Origin: Ochrobactrum quorumnocens
GTDB lineage: Bacteria; Pseudomonadota; Alphaproteobacteria; Rhizobiales; Rhizobiaceae
Direction of reading: 5' to 3'
Assembly (NCBI RefSeq): GCF_002278035.1
Contig: NZ_CP022604.1
Span: 1,488,001-1,552,000 of the forward strand
DNA length: 64,000 nt
Shown piece after piece: positions 49,538 to 57,911 of the stretch. Every line of letters begins with the position of its first letter. Position 1 is the stretch's first letter. Below the pieces are notes generated by a model, which saw only the letters and a list, made by a program, of their open reading frames with translations, was not told where the DNA came from and did no database searches. The translations under genes and the position numbers were made by a program.

Positions 49538-50650
49538 CTATTTTTTCTCAATCAGTGAGGCAGGCTCAAGCTTCGGGTGCATCTGAATCGTGACCATGTC
49601 CTTGGCATCTAGATTAAGATCCTTGAAAGCAACACCGCGCAGAACCGGATCGTCATACGTCTTTACGTAATAGACCTGGTTCTTCAGATCGCCGATTGTG
49701 CTCCACTGAGTATATTCAGCAGGCGTGTTCGGCTCTTCGATCCAGCCCTTCGGGATATCGAAATTGTTCACGATATGCTCGGCGAGTCGCACGCTTTCAG
49801 GGCCGCTTGCAACAGGCTTTGCCGAAAGAACAAAAGCACTCGCCCGCACGAAGCGCGACGGAGGCGTGGTATCACCCGGAATACCCAGCATGCCCGAGCC
49901 TTCGCCGAGCGGCTTGATTTCAGCGCCAAGAATTTTCACTGGCTTGGCATTGTTCGGAGAGAGTTTGACGTAATTCCGCAGATTGGTCATATGCCAATCA
50001 AATGAAGGCGAGTTGGTCATCACGCCCAGCGGATTATCATAGACCTTCAGCTTGCCGTCGACAGGTTCGATAACAATGGAAGCGCCGCTTGCATCGTGAA
50101 GTGTGTAATGCAGCGGGGGCGCAATGCCCATGTTCTTTTGAATAACGGTCACGACAGAAATATCGTTGAGTGCTTCTTTCACTTCGGCAACCTTTGCAAA
50201 ATTCGTAAGCGCCCAGGTCAGGACATCCCACGGGGCGAGACTGTTTTCAGCCTTTGCTTCTGCCGGGTCCGCATAGCCGGCAAAGTCAGGGAAATAGAGA
50301 ACGCCGCCAGTCAGCCCCTTCTCGTTCATGCCGTCAGCAAGTGCTGTAACGCCAAAAGCATTCATGCCAACAGCCGCATATTTGGCTTTCCAGGTCTTGG
50401 CCGTTTTGCCGTCAGCTGGCGTGGCCGCAATATCGAAATTGCGAGGAAGCACGATCATTTGTGAATCGATCGGGAACGCAAACTCCATCGTGCGCCCATA
50501 AACGATGCTTCCATCTGTAGTAGGCAGTACAAAGCTGGTGCAGGCTTGTGCAGCCTGTGGAATGGTGAGCGCGGAAGCAAGCGCCGCTATCGCTGCACCG
50601 CGAGCCAACACCCGGCAGGAAGATTTCCAGATAGACCAATTCTTTTGCAT
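49538..50650 (-). CDS. Choloylglycine hydrolase family protein (exported Ntn hydrolase), copy 1
   Basis: A 370-residue member of the bile salt hydrolase/penicillin V acylase family. After a signal peptide ending AQA the nucleophile Cys37 becomes the mature N-terminus (CTSFVLP). Other family residues: GRTMEF, GMNEKGL and MTNSPSFDWH with the catalytic Asn. A Brucella choloylglycine hydrolase of this type is reported to act on bile salts and to aid virulence; here substrate is not known. The start at ATG 50650 has GAGG eight bases upstream; a reading to 50773 has no support. A second member lies at 53568 on the other strand. Confidence 0.88.
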   Translation of the reverse strand: MQKNWSIWKSSCRVLARGAAIAALASALTIPQAAQACTSFVLPTTDGSIVYGRTMEFAFPIDSQMIVLPRNFDIAATPADGKTAKTWKAKYAAVGMNAFGVTALADGMNEKGLTGGVLYFPDFAGYADPAEAKAENSLAPWDVLTWALTNFAKVAEVKEALNDISVVTVIQKNMGIAPPLHYTLHDASGASIVIEPVDGKLKVYDNPLGVMTNSPSFDWHMTNLRNYVKLSPNNAKPVKILGAEIKPLGEGSGMLGIPGDTTPPSRFVRASAFVLSAKPVASGPESVRLAEHIVNNFDIPKGWIEEPNTPAEYTQWSTIGDLKNQVYYVKTYDDPVLRGVAFKDLNLDAKDMVTIQMHPKLEPASLIEKK

Positions 50651-50918
50651 GATAAACCTCATCACAAAATTAGATTGTCTGGATTGATAAATGCAGCCAC
50701 TTGGGGAGCTCGGCGACATTCTCAGAAGCCAGAAACATTCATTAATCCAATCGCTGGCGAATAGAGCGACCACGTTAAAGCAAAGTCAACAGACAAAACC
50801 TCTGTATTGCCTTCATTTTTCCGTTTATTTCTTGCGATGATTAACATAATCATTGATTATGCCTTTATAGGTCGGGTCTTTTATATGTTTCTAAATTAGG
50901 TTCCGAGGGGAAAACGCC

Positions 50919-51779
50919 GTGATAAGAAACAATTCGCGTTCCGATAGTAAAAATTTACTGAGCACTACTTTTCGAAATATTATATTAGCTAATTCTTTTA
51001 TAATAACGGCAGCAGGCGCATCGCACGCGGCAGACATTATCGCACCTCCTCCTGTGCAGACAGAAATTCAGGACCAACAGCGCTGGCGCGTTATCTTCAG
51101 CCCTTATGTCTGGGGCGCATCATTGAATGGTAAAGCCGGGCTGCTTGGATTGAGCACGAATGTAGACGTACCGTTCAGGGATATTCTGGACAATCTCGAT
51201 ATGAGTCTTATGGGCAATATCGAAGTAACGAACGGCAAATTCGGCGTTTATTTTGACGGCCAATATACCAAAACCAGTCAGGATGCCGACATTCGCGACG
51301 AACAGCTCGACATGGATATCAAGTCGACGACGCTTTCAGGTGGTGTCTACTATCGCCTTTATGAACAGCAACTGGACGGCACAACGCTTTTCGGCGGGCA
51401 GCGAATTTTTGCCATCGAACCGACCGTAGGGGTGCGCTGGACAGAGATCAAGGCCCAGGTCAATGTCGGGCCATTCAGCGCCTCTCGCAAAGCAGACTGG
51501 ACCGATCCATTTATCGGAACCCGCGTTTTCTACGACATCAATGACCGCTGGAACATCTTTGCTGAAGCCGACATTGGCGGCTTTGGTGCAGGTACCAAGC
51601 TCAGCGCTAACGGCCAGATTTACCTTGGCTACCGCACTTTGTTATTCGACGTCCCGACCACATGGCGCGTTGGTTATCGCGCACTCTATCAGGACTACCG
51701 GGACAATGATGGCGTCGAAAAGTTCAAGTATGACGTAACACAACATGGCCCAGTGATCGGCCTCTCCGTCCAATTTTGA
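50919..51779 (+). CDS. Putative outer membrane beta-barrel protein
   Basis: A 286-residue protein starting with GTG behind GAGGGG. It has a signal peptide (cut probably after SHAA, about residue 38) and then alternating aromatic/hydrophobic strands (RVIFSPYVWGASL, GKFGVYFDGQYT, LSGGVYYRLYEQ, TVGVRWTEI, IYLGYRTLLFD, WRVGYRALYQDY) ending in Phe (GLSVQF), as outer membrane barrels do. No named family is recognised. The first 25 codons are AT-rich compared with the rest. Confidence 0.72.
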   Translation: MIRNNSRSDSKNLLSTTFRNIILANSFIITAAGASHAADIIAPPPVQTEIQDQQRWRVIFSPYVWGASLNGKAGLLGLSTNVDVPFRDILDNLDMSLMGNIEVTNGKFGVYFDGQYTKTSQDADIRDEQLDMDIKSTTLSGGVYYRLYEQQLDGTTLFGGQRIFAIEPTVGVRWTEIKAQVNVGPFSASRKADWTDPFIGTRVFYDINDRWNIFAEADIGGFGAGTKLSANGQIYLGYRTLLFDVPTTWRVGYRALYQDYRDNDGVEKFKYDVTQHGPVIGLSVQF

Positions 51780-51796
51780 TCCGGCTTACGTATTGT

Positions 51797-51900
51797 AAAG
51801 CGTTTCCAGCAAAAGCGCGAAGCAGTTTTGCGTCTGATGACGCGTAAAAACAAATGGTTGGAGCGGTCCCAACTATTCAATTGCAACCGGAATCGCTCTA
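51797..51900. repeat. Composite dispersed repeat, second copy
   Basis: Matches 49431-49535 module by module: GCGTTTCCAGCAAAAGCGCG, AAGCAGTTTTGCGT, GCGTAAAAACAAATGGTT, then AGCGGTCCCAACTATTCAAT and GGAATCGCTCTAA. The second hairpin is less perfect than at 49492. Confidence 0.8.
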
Positions 51901-51935
51901 AAGCCGCTGGATTGTTCCGGCGGCTTTTGTTTTTC
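51901..51935 (+). terminator. Terminator downstream of the beta-barrel gene
   Basis: AAGCCGC (51901-51907) pairs with GCGGCTT (51920-51926), continued by GG/CC pairs inside, and TTGTTTTT follows. Confidence 0.7.
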
Positions 51936-52135
51936 TCTAAGTAGGAAACCTTATCCACACGGATCGAACGGAAGCTCTTTGTTTAGCAAGAAATAATGTG
52001 CCACGATTTCATGCTTGCAAGATTGGGTGATATGGCCTCAACTATCTGAACAGGCTTGATGATTTTGACAGCAACCATTCACAACATGGATCTGCTTTCG
52101 TCATCTACTTGAATTAGCGGAGCGTTGGGCGCGGG

Positions 52136-52900
52136 ATGAATTACATATTTGAACTATCCGTTTATCTTTCTTTTGTGACTTTCGCGGTCCTCGGCGTTGC
52201 CGTCTACTTCGTTGGTCGCTTTGCGCTTCACATTCTGTCCCATCATGCCAATCATGATATTCTGTCCATCCCGATTGGCGCTTTCATCAGCACCATAGCG
52301 ACGGCATGGGCACTTTCATTGGGGTTTGTTGCCGCCGATATTTGGACGGCCAACTCAAAAGCTGATCAGGCAACGAGCGAAGAACGATCATCCATTTCGC
52401 GGCTGATTGGAGCCGCAAGCCCCGACATTCTAAATGCCCCAGTACTTGTGGCATCTCTTTCTGAATACCGCACTGCAGTCGTCAAAGACGAGTGGCTTGG
52501 AAACAGCAACATCGCGCCTGTGCATTCCGTTGAAATTGCATTGCAGAATATACGCCGCGAGATCGTGAAGCTTGCGAAGACTGACATTCCGTCGCCGATA
52601 ATATCGCAGCTCGTGCATGACTTTGACGAATTGCAGGACGCCCGCAATACGCGCCTCTCTGTCGGCTCGACATCAGTTGACATGTATAAATGGTATCTGC
52701 TGTTTTCGCTGACGATCCTGACCATCATCACCATCGCAGCCACCCATGCAGACAGGGTAAGTGCTGGCATCAAAGCCATGGTAATCTATTCGATCACGGC
52801 AGCATTTTGTCTTTGGATTCTCGCAATCCATGCCAATCCATATCAGGGAATAGAGCGGCTCGAACCGTCGCTTCTATTTACAAACCAGAAATCGAGCTGA
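52136..52900 (+). CDS. Bestrophin-like DUF4239 membrane protein
   Basis: A 254-residue protein with two N-terminal hydrophobic segments, a central helical domain and two C-terminal segments (about residues 187-205 and 212-230), the layout of DUF4239 (bestrophin-like) proteins. Seen: IPIGAFISTIATAWALSLGFVAADIW and a coiled DFDELQDARNTRLSVG stretch. Function unknown, possibly an ion channel by analogy. The next gene starts nine bases after its stop. Confidence 0.7.
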   Translation: MNYIFELSVYLSFVTFAVLGVAVYFVGRFALHILSHHANHDILSIPIGAFISTIATAWALSLGFVAADIWTANSKADQATSEERSSISRLIGAASPDILNAPVLVASLSEYRTAVVKDEWLGNSNIAPVHSVEIALQNIRREIVKLAKTDIPSPIISQLVHDFDELQDARNTRLSVGSTSVDMYKWYLLFSLTILTIITIAATHADRVSAGIKAMVIYSITAAFCLWILAIHANPYQGIERLEPSLLFTNQKSS

Positions 52901-52908
52901 TCTTTCGA

Positions 52909-53472
52909 ATGAAATCTCTTTCGATAGCCATCACAGCGTTGACACTCTTCGTAGCCTTACCAAAGGCCGAGGCCCAGACTTTCCGGGTCTGTCACGGCTA
53001 CGAGTGCTACTACAAGACCAAGGTAACGCTATCCGATCAGGATCTACGCCGCATACAGAATCTCATGCGGCAAGGCGCGCAGTCTCCTGCCGCCGAACGC
53101 AAAGCTCTTCGAGCAGCAGTCGCTTTATTTGAACAGCGCAGTACAGCCGCCATCGGCGTTCGTGACAAGCCTCGCATGCAGTTTGGCAAGGCCCGCATCA
53201 AAGGGCAGATGGACTGCATTGATGAATCGACCAATACGGACAATTTCATCCGTTATCTGGATTCTCGCGGCTGGCTGAAACATCATGCTCCTGTGCGCAA
53301 AAGCGCACGCGGCAGCTTTTTCGATGGGCGCTATCCTCATTGGACAGCGGTTATCCAAGCCAAGGATAGTGAGCGCTGGGCGGTTGACTCCTGGTACGAA
53401 GCAGGCGGCGGTCCGCCCGACATTATGCCGCTGGCAGATTGGAAGCGCCGCGGCTATGGCGGCGAAAGATAA
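52909..53472 (+). CDS. Exported protein with a possible Cys-His-Asp catalytic triad
   Basis: A 187-residue protein with a signal peptide (cut after AEA, about residue 22), a Cys-containing RVCHGYECYYK segment, a helical stretch (about 41-80) and a C-terminal half with MDCIDESTNT (Cys103), RYPHWTAVIQ (His144) and ERWAVDSWY (Asp160). Order and spacing of Cys, His and Asp resemble transglutaminase-like or papain-like hydrolases; this is a hypothesis. No named family is recognised. It is probably co-transcribed with the DUF4239 gene. Confidence 0.6.
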   Translation: MKSLSIAITALTLFVALPKAEAQTFRVCHGYECYYKTKVTLSDQDLRRIQNLMRQGAQSPAAERKALRAAVALFEQRSTAAIGVRDKPRMQFGKARIKGQMDCIDESTNTDNFIRYLDSRGWLKHHAPVRKSARGSFFDGRYPHWTAVIQAKDSERWAVDSWYEAGGGPPDIMPLADWKRRGYGGER

Positions 53473-53567
53473 ATACAGATTGAGTGCAGTAGCAGCTTCA
53501 CACCAAGCCGTAAAACGAAGCGCTCATGATGATGAATGTGTAGGCCGTTTCACCTAGGGGGTTACCA

Positions 53568-54635
53568 ATGGCTATTCTGAAGAAGTCCTTTGCAGCCGCG
53601 TGCACGAGCGCACTTGTCGCATTCAGCATGTTTGCTGCACCCGTCGCTGAAGCTTGCACACGGGTGGTTTATCTTGGAGCCAATGATCAGGTGATAACGG
53701 CGCGTTCCATGGATTGGAAGGTCGATGTCGGCACCAATCTCTGGATTTTCCCGCGCGGCATGGACCGCAATGGCGAGGCTGGGCCCAATTCCATCAAGTG
53801 GACGTCCAAATATGGCAGCGTGATTTCCTCCGGCTACGATATTTCGACAACCGATGGGATGAACGAAGCTGGCCTCGTTGCCAATGTGCTGTGGCTGGTC
53901 GAATCCGAATATCCGAAATATGATGGAACCGGCCCTGGCCTTTCCATTGCAGCCTGGGCACAATATGTACTCGATAACTTTGCCACCGTTGACGACGCGG
54001 TCAAGGAACTCAGCACCAATCCATTCACGATCGTGACAGACAATGTGCCCGGCCAGGACCGGCTCGCGACCCTTCACCTGTCAATATCGGATGCGTCAGG
54101 CGATAGTGCGATCTTCGAATATATTGACGGAAAGCAGGTCATCCATCACAGCCGTGAATATCAGGTAATGACCAATTCCCCGACATTCGACGAACAGCTT
54201 GCGCTGCACTCTTATTGGTCGCAGATCGGTGGAACGGTCATGTTACCGGGTACGAACCGGGCATCTGATCGCTTCACACGTGCCGCCTTCTATGTGAATG
54301 CCGTACCAAAATCGGAAGAACCTGTTGAAGCGCTTGCTAGCGTTTTCGGCGTCATCCGTAACGCATCGGTTCCGTTCGGCATCACAACACCAGACGAACC
54401 GAACATCTCGTCGACACGCTGGCGCACTGTTTCCGATCAAAAGCGTAAGCTCTATTTCTTTGAGTCGGCTCTGACGCCTAACGTTTTCTGGGTCGATCTG
54501 AACACGGTAGACTTCTCTGCCGATAAGGGAAAAGTACAGAAGCTCGACCTTGGTCCCGATCAGCGAAATATTTTTTCCGGTGTTGTGAACAAGGATTTCA
54601 AGGACGCAAAACCTTTCAAATTCCTCGGGCTTTAA
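53568..54635 (+). CDS. Choloylglycine hydrolase family protein (exported Ntn hydrolase), copy 2
   Basis: A 355-residue paralogue of the gene at 49538. Signal peptide ending AEA, nucleophile Cys30 at the mature N-terminus (CTRVVYLG), ARSMDW, DGMNEAGL and MTNSPTFDEQ with the catalytic Asn are all present. Sequence identity to copy 1 is moderate by eye, so these are not a recent duplication. It may act as a penicillin V acylase, bile salt hydrolase or acyl-homoserine lactone acylase; sequence does not decide. AGGGGGT precedes the ATG. Confidence 0.87.
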   Translation: MAILKKSFAAACTSALVAFSMFAAPVAEACTRVVYLGANDQVITARSMDWKVDVGTNLWIFPRGMDRNGEAGPNSIKWTSKYGSVISSGYDISTTDGMNEAGLVANVLWLVESEYPKYDGTGPGLSIAAWAQYVLDNFATVDDAVKELSTNPFTIVTDNVPGQDRLATLHLSISDASGDSAIFEYIDGKQVIHHSREYQVMTNSPTFDEQLALHSYWSQIGGTVMLPGTNRASDRFTRAAFYVNAVPKSEEPVEALASVFGVIRNASVPFGITTPDEPNISSTRWRTVSDQKRKLYFFESALTPNVFWVDLNTVDFSADKGKVQKLDLGPDQRNIFSGVVNKDFKDAKPFKFLGL

Positions 54636-54760
54636 GCGCCATTCAGCAAAGCCTAAAACCGGCCTAGACCATTAAGAGCACTGATTCTGGCCAAAAAATC
54701 TGAAACCAATCGGCATCCCGCGCGTTAACTAGTCACAACAACCAGAACGGAGGAAATCCA

Positions 54761-54970
54761 ATGGACTGGAATCGCGTAGAAGGCAATTGGAAGCAGGCTA
54801 AGGGTAAGGTCAAGGAACAGTGGGGTAAGCTCACCGATGATGATCTCGACCAGATTAATGGCCGCCGCGAGCAGTTGGAAGGCAAGATTCAGGAACGTTA
54901 CGGCATCGCTAAGGACCGTGTAAAATCGGATATCGATGACTGGTACAAACACCAGCAGTGGCTTTCCTAA
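54761..54970 (+). CDS. CsbD family stress protein
   Basis: A 69-residue, charged, helical protein of the CsbD family: MDWNRVEGNWKQAKGKVKEQWGKLTDDDL and the ERYGIAKDRVKSDIDDWYK tail. Relatives are induced by general stress in many bacteria (sigma B in Bacillus); molecular role unknown. GGAGG precedes the ATG and a terminator follows, so it is a single-gene unit. Confidence 0.92.
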   Translation: MDWNRVEGNWKQAKGKVKEQWGKLTDDDLDQINGRREQLEGKIQERYGIAKDRVKSDIDDWYKHQQWLS

Positions 54971-54999
54971 CAAAAGCCCCGTAATCAGACCGACAGAAT

Positions 55000-55031
55000 G
55001 AAGCCCTGCCCTATGGCGGGGCTTCATTTTT
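55000..55031 (+). terminator. Rho-independent terminator of the CsbD gene
   Basis: Stem GAAGCCCTGCC/GGCGGGGCTTC (one G-T pair) with loop CTAT, followed by ATTTTT. Confidence 0.85.
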
Positions 55032-55046
55032 CCATGTTTGTTACGC

Positions 55047-55541
55047 TCAGCAGCGATCAACGCGCTGAAGCGATGCAGACAATCCCATCAGCGAAAATGT
55101 GTAACGGGTTTGCGTGCCACGTGCCGATGTGGCTTGCACATTGACAGTACGGCCAGACCGCATGGCGCTGACGATGCGTGCCTCATCACCGACGTTCTGC
55201 GCCCATGCCCGGTTTCCTTCGCTGAAGAAGGGAAACTGCGCTCCGTCAACCATTACCTTTACGGTGCTATCCGCTTTCAGATCATACCCCATCACAAGCT
55301 GCGGGCTATAGCTCGCACCCGACTTGGAAAGAATAATGAAATTATCGCCATGCCGAACGCCTGCCGGAAGAAAACTCGACGGCACGGTCAAAGCATAGCA
55401 TTTGTTGCCGGGCAGCTGGGTGTTTTGATAAACGCCCCAATCCCTGAACTCACCAATATGACTCGTTTTAGCCGAAGCCGCGAGAGAACTCGCCACCAAC
55501 CCTGCAAGCGCCAACGCAACAGTGGTTGTCTTTTTAGTCAT
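55047..55541 (-). CDS. Invasion-associated locus B (IalB) family protein
   Basis: A 164-residue periplasmic protein with a signal peptide (about residues 1-25, ending AASA) and an IalB-type domain: FRDWGVYQN, KCYALTVPSSFLP, GDNFIILSKSGASYSPQLVMGYDLK, and the paired terminal Cys. IalB was named for erythrocyte invasion in Bartonella but homologues occur in free-living relatives with unknown role. The start at ATG 55541 has GGAGG nine bases upstream. It is the last chromosomal-type gene before the prophage. Confidence 0.82.
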   Translation of the reverse strand: MTKKTTTVALALAGLVASSLAASAKTSHIGEFRDWGVYQNTQLPGNKCYALTVPSSFLPAGVRHGDNFIILSKSGASYSPQLVMGYDLKADSTVKVMVDGAQFPFFSEGNRAWAQNVGDEARIVSAMRSGRTVNVQATSARGTQTRYTFSLMGLSASLQRVDRC

Positions 55542-56066
55542 TGCCTGAAACCTCCATAATGTCACCAATCACGTGGCATAAAAAATTGTTTCATTGCGTT
55601 ACTATTTCCTTAACAGACTCCTAAAAACTTGTTGAACAGGAAAAAAGGTCGCGGCTGAATAAACTTCGCGCATGAAAAAGCGCGTCCGCTCGACACTTCA
55701 ACGACAAATCGGACGAGCTGTGATCAACACTATTCAAATATTCTGAAACCGGGAATGCAGAGGTCGCAAACGCTGTTTCTGCGTGTTTTATCTTCACTAA
55801 GCACGTCAAGGACAACGGCTTGATAGCCATCCATACCGACAGCAACGACAGAACAAACTTCTGGAAGAAATGGTGGGCCCGGAGGTTCTACGGAAAACGA
55901 GTTAAATCAACTACTTGCAGAAAAGTGGGACAGAAATGCCCCATATGATTCGTTTATGTTTTTTAAATCGCCTGCCCCACAAATCTAAGATTTTATCCAC
56001 GCGTTATCCAATGGATATCAACCGTATTTCCACAGCCGTAAAAACGCGGATTGACTCTTTTTCCAA
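55542..56066. other. Chromosome/prophage junction region without a supported gene
   Basis: More than 500 AT-richer bases. A 58-codon minus-strand reading without stops (55733-55906, ending CIPGFRIFE) and an equally long plus-strand reading look coding-like but lack good starts. They may be remnants of a gene broken by the prophage. An attachment site probably lies here but cannot be named without the other end. Confidence 0.4.
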
Positions 56067-56070
56067 ATGA

Positions 56071-56085
56071 GAACATTTTAGGAAC
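56071..56085 (+). promoter_or_regulatory. LexA (SOS) box upstream of the phage polymerase gene
   Basis: GAAC-ATTTTAG-GAAC is an exact match to the alphaproteobacterial LexA site GAAC-N7-GAAC (GTTC-N7-GTTC). It lies 82 bases before the polymerase start. A 23-base block around it (56066-56088) is repeated exactly at 58211-58233. A degenerate GTTC-N7-TTTC occurs at 56142-56156, close to the start. Confidence 0.75.
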
Positions 56086-56113
56086 ATATCCACATTGAGC
56101 GGAATATGTTCCT
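56080..56113. promoter_or_regulatory. Inverted repeat overlapping the SOS box
   Basis: AGGAACATAT (56080-56089) and ATATGTTCCT (56104-56113) are perfect 10-base arms with a 14-base spacer. The left arm includes the second half of the LexA box. It could be a second operator, for example of a phage repressor. Confidence 0.5.
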
Positions 56114-56167
56114 GTGCACCCCTGTGCGCGAGGCAGGTTTCGTTCGCCCTGTTTTCTGGAGTTTGTA

Positions 56168-57442
56168 ATGCGTCTGCCGGAGGCGATTGAACGGCTATAC
56201 CTCGATTTCGACGGCTTTTTCGCATCAGTCGAACAGCAGTGCGACAAGCGCCTGCGCGGCAGGCCGATAGGTGTGGTTCCATTTGAAGGCACAAACCGCA
56301 CAGCAGTCATTGCATGCTCGAAAGAAGCTAAGGCGCAAGGCGTCAAGAACGTGATGCCGATCAAGGACGCATTGCGGGTGTGTCCGGATCTTGTACTTGT
56401 TCCGCAAAAGCCAGACCTTTACCGCCGAGCACATAACGCCCTGCTCTGCGAGATCGAAACGGTGATCGCCATCGACACCGCAAAGAGCATCGATGAACTG
56501 ACATGCGTTCTCGATGACAGCGGAAAGCGAGATCCTGAATTGCTCGCAGCAAGGATAAAAGCTGCGATTGCTGACAACATCGGCCCATACATCACCAGTT
56601 CAATCGGCTTTGCCGCCAACCGCCAGCTGGCGAAGATCGCCTGCAAGGCTGGCAAAGAAGAAAGCAAGCGACACGGAAGCTATGGCAACGGCCTTGCGAT
56701 ATGGCGGCCCGCCTCGATGCCCGCGCCATTGCTTAAGGTCGAGCTGGAGGATATTCCCGGCATCGGGTCGAGCATGGCAAAGCGGCTTTATCGAAATCGG
56801 GTTTACAGCACCGAGCAGCTCTATGCGCTTCAACCGAAACACATGCGCAAAATCTGGAACAGCGTGAATGGCGAGCGGCTTTGGTATGCGCTGCACGGAT
56901 ATGACATCCAAGCGCCAGAGCAGCAGCGCGGCATGTTCGGCCACGGTCGAGTGCTACCGCCCGAAGCTCGCAAGATTGACGGCGCATATGAGATATCGCG
57001 CCTATTGCTCACGAAAGCTGCCCGTCGCCTGCGCAGAGAGAACTATTACGCCGGGGGCTTATGGCTCTGGCTGTCGATCCGTGACGGCTCATGGTTTGGC
57101 AAGCATCACCTTTCTGTCGTCAATGATGATCAAGCCATTTTATCCGGCCTGCATGCACTCTGGCAGAACGTCAGAAAAGACTTTCCGAAAGGCGTCGAGA
57201 TCTTTCGGGTTGGCGTCACACTTTACGACCTGTCACCAGCCGACGAGCGGCAGATTGATTTGCTCGATAATGACGACGAGCTGCGCCAGAAATGGGAACG
57301 CGCCAACGGGGCAGTTGATAAACTCAACTCGAAATATTCCGGCACGATTGTCAGCATGGGTGAATGGAAACCACCGGCAGGCGGTCATGTCGGTGGCAAG
57401 ATCAGCTACACGCGGATCCCTAGCGCCGAGGATTTCTGGTAA
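56168..57442 (+). CDS. Prophage Y-family DNA polymerase (UmuC/DinB-like)
   Basis: Predicted translesion polymerase. The 424-residue product has LYLDFDGFFASVEQ with catalytic Asp13, SIDE at 107-110 with Asp109/Glu110, the thumb-side SIGFAANRQLAKIACKAGKEESKRHG, a helix-hairpin-helix (DIPGIGSSMAKRL, about 195-207), a little-finger domain, and QIDLL near residue 362 that resembles the beta-clamp binding pentapeptide. All catalytic acids are present, so it should be active, unlike ImuB. GGAG is six bases before the ATG at 56168; a reading from 56114 has none. It starts a tightly packed operon behind an SOS box. Confidence 0.88.
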   Translation: MRLPEAIERLYLDFDGFFASVEQQCDKRLRGRPIGVVPFEGTNRTAVIACSKEAKAQGVKNVMPIKDALRVCPDLVLVPQKPDLYRRAHNALLCEIETVIAIDTAKSIDELTCVLDDSGKRDPELLAARIKAAIADNIGPYITSSIGFAANRQLAKIACKAGKEESKRHGSYGNGLAIWRPASMPAPLLKVELEDIPGIGSSMAKRLYRNRVYSTEQLYALQPKHMRKIWNSVNGERLWYALHGYDIQAPEQQRGMFGHGRVLPPEARKIDGAYEISRLLLTKAARRLRRENYYAGGLWLWLSIRDGSWFGKHHLSVVNDDQAILSGLHALWQNVRKDFPKGVEIFRVGVTLYDLSPADERQIDLLDNDDELRQKWERANGAVDKLNSKYSGTIVSMGEWKPPAGGHVGGKISYTRIPSAEDFW

Positions 57443-57696
57443 TGGGAAACTGGAAAACAACAGTCAAGGTTGGCGATCTGGCAGACGATCAGAAGCTCGA
57501 ATTGATATGCCGCAAATGTAACCGCCTCGCCTATACGGATCGAACAATGCTCTGCCAAGAAAAAGACCGCTCGCAACTTTATCTAGATGAGATCGAGAAA
57601 AAGGCCGTATGCAAACGCCGGGGCTGCAATGGACCGATGCGCCTATCCATGGTGCGCCTTAAAGAAATGAGCGGCTTTGTGGGTGGTTTAGCATGA
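57442..57696 (+). CDS. Small zinc-ribbon protein of the phage polymerase operon
   Basis: An 84-residue protein of unknown function. Cys23-x2-Cys26 and Cys57-x4-Cys62, with an extra Cys38, suggest a zinc ribbon. It starts on the polymerase stop (TAATG), so the two are translationally coupled, and overlaps the next gene by four bases. A role as DNA-binding or polymerase accessory factor is inference from this linkage alone. Confidence 0.7.
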   Translation: MGNWKTTVKVGDLADDQKLELICRKCNRLAYTDRTMLCQEKDRSQLYLDEIEKKAVCKRRGCNGPMRLSMVRLKEMSGFVGGLA

Positions 57697-57875
57697 GCGG
57701 TTATGGTGGTGATAACGGTCGCGTGTCCAAGCCCGGAAAGCTTTTTGAGCATTGGTGTGATGCTGAAGGCTGCAAGGCATGGGGATCCTTTGGATATAAA
57801 ACCAAGTATGGGCAGCTCTGGTTTTGCCGCGCCCATAAACAAGAAGGCGAAGAGGCACTGGCTGGACGCCGGTAA
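57693..57875 (+). CDS. Small CCCH zinc-finger-like phage protein
   Basis: A 60-residue protein. Cys22-x4-Cys27 and Cys45-x2-His48 make a probable zinc site around an aromatic core (WGSFGYKTKYGQLWF). It overlaps the upstream gene by ATGA. Function unknown. With its neighbour it makes two zinc-binding miniproteins behind a polymerase. Confidence 0.65.
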   Translation: MSGYGGDNGRVSKPGKLFEHWCDAEGCKAWGSFGYKTKYGQLWFCRAHKQEGEEALAGRR

Positions 57876-57911
57876 ATTCCGCACTACCTCCTTTGAAAAT
57901 AGGAGGACGAC

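Noticed and set aside
55621..55845. 74-codon minus-strand frame in the junction region
   Set aside because: Starts with TTG without a ribosome binding site; composition gives no family. Another frame of the same strand looks no worse.
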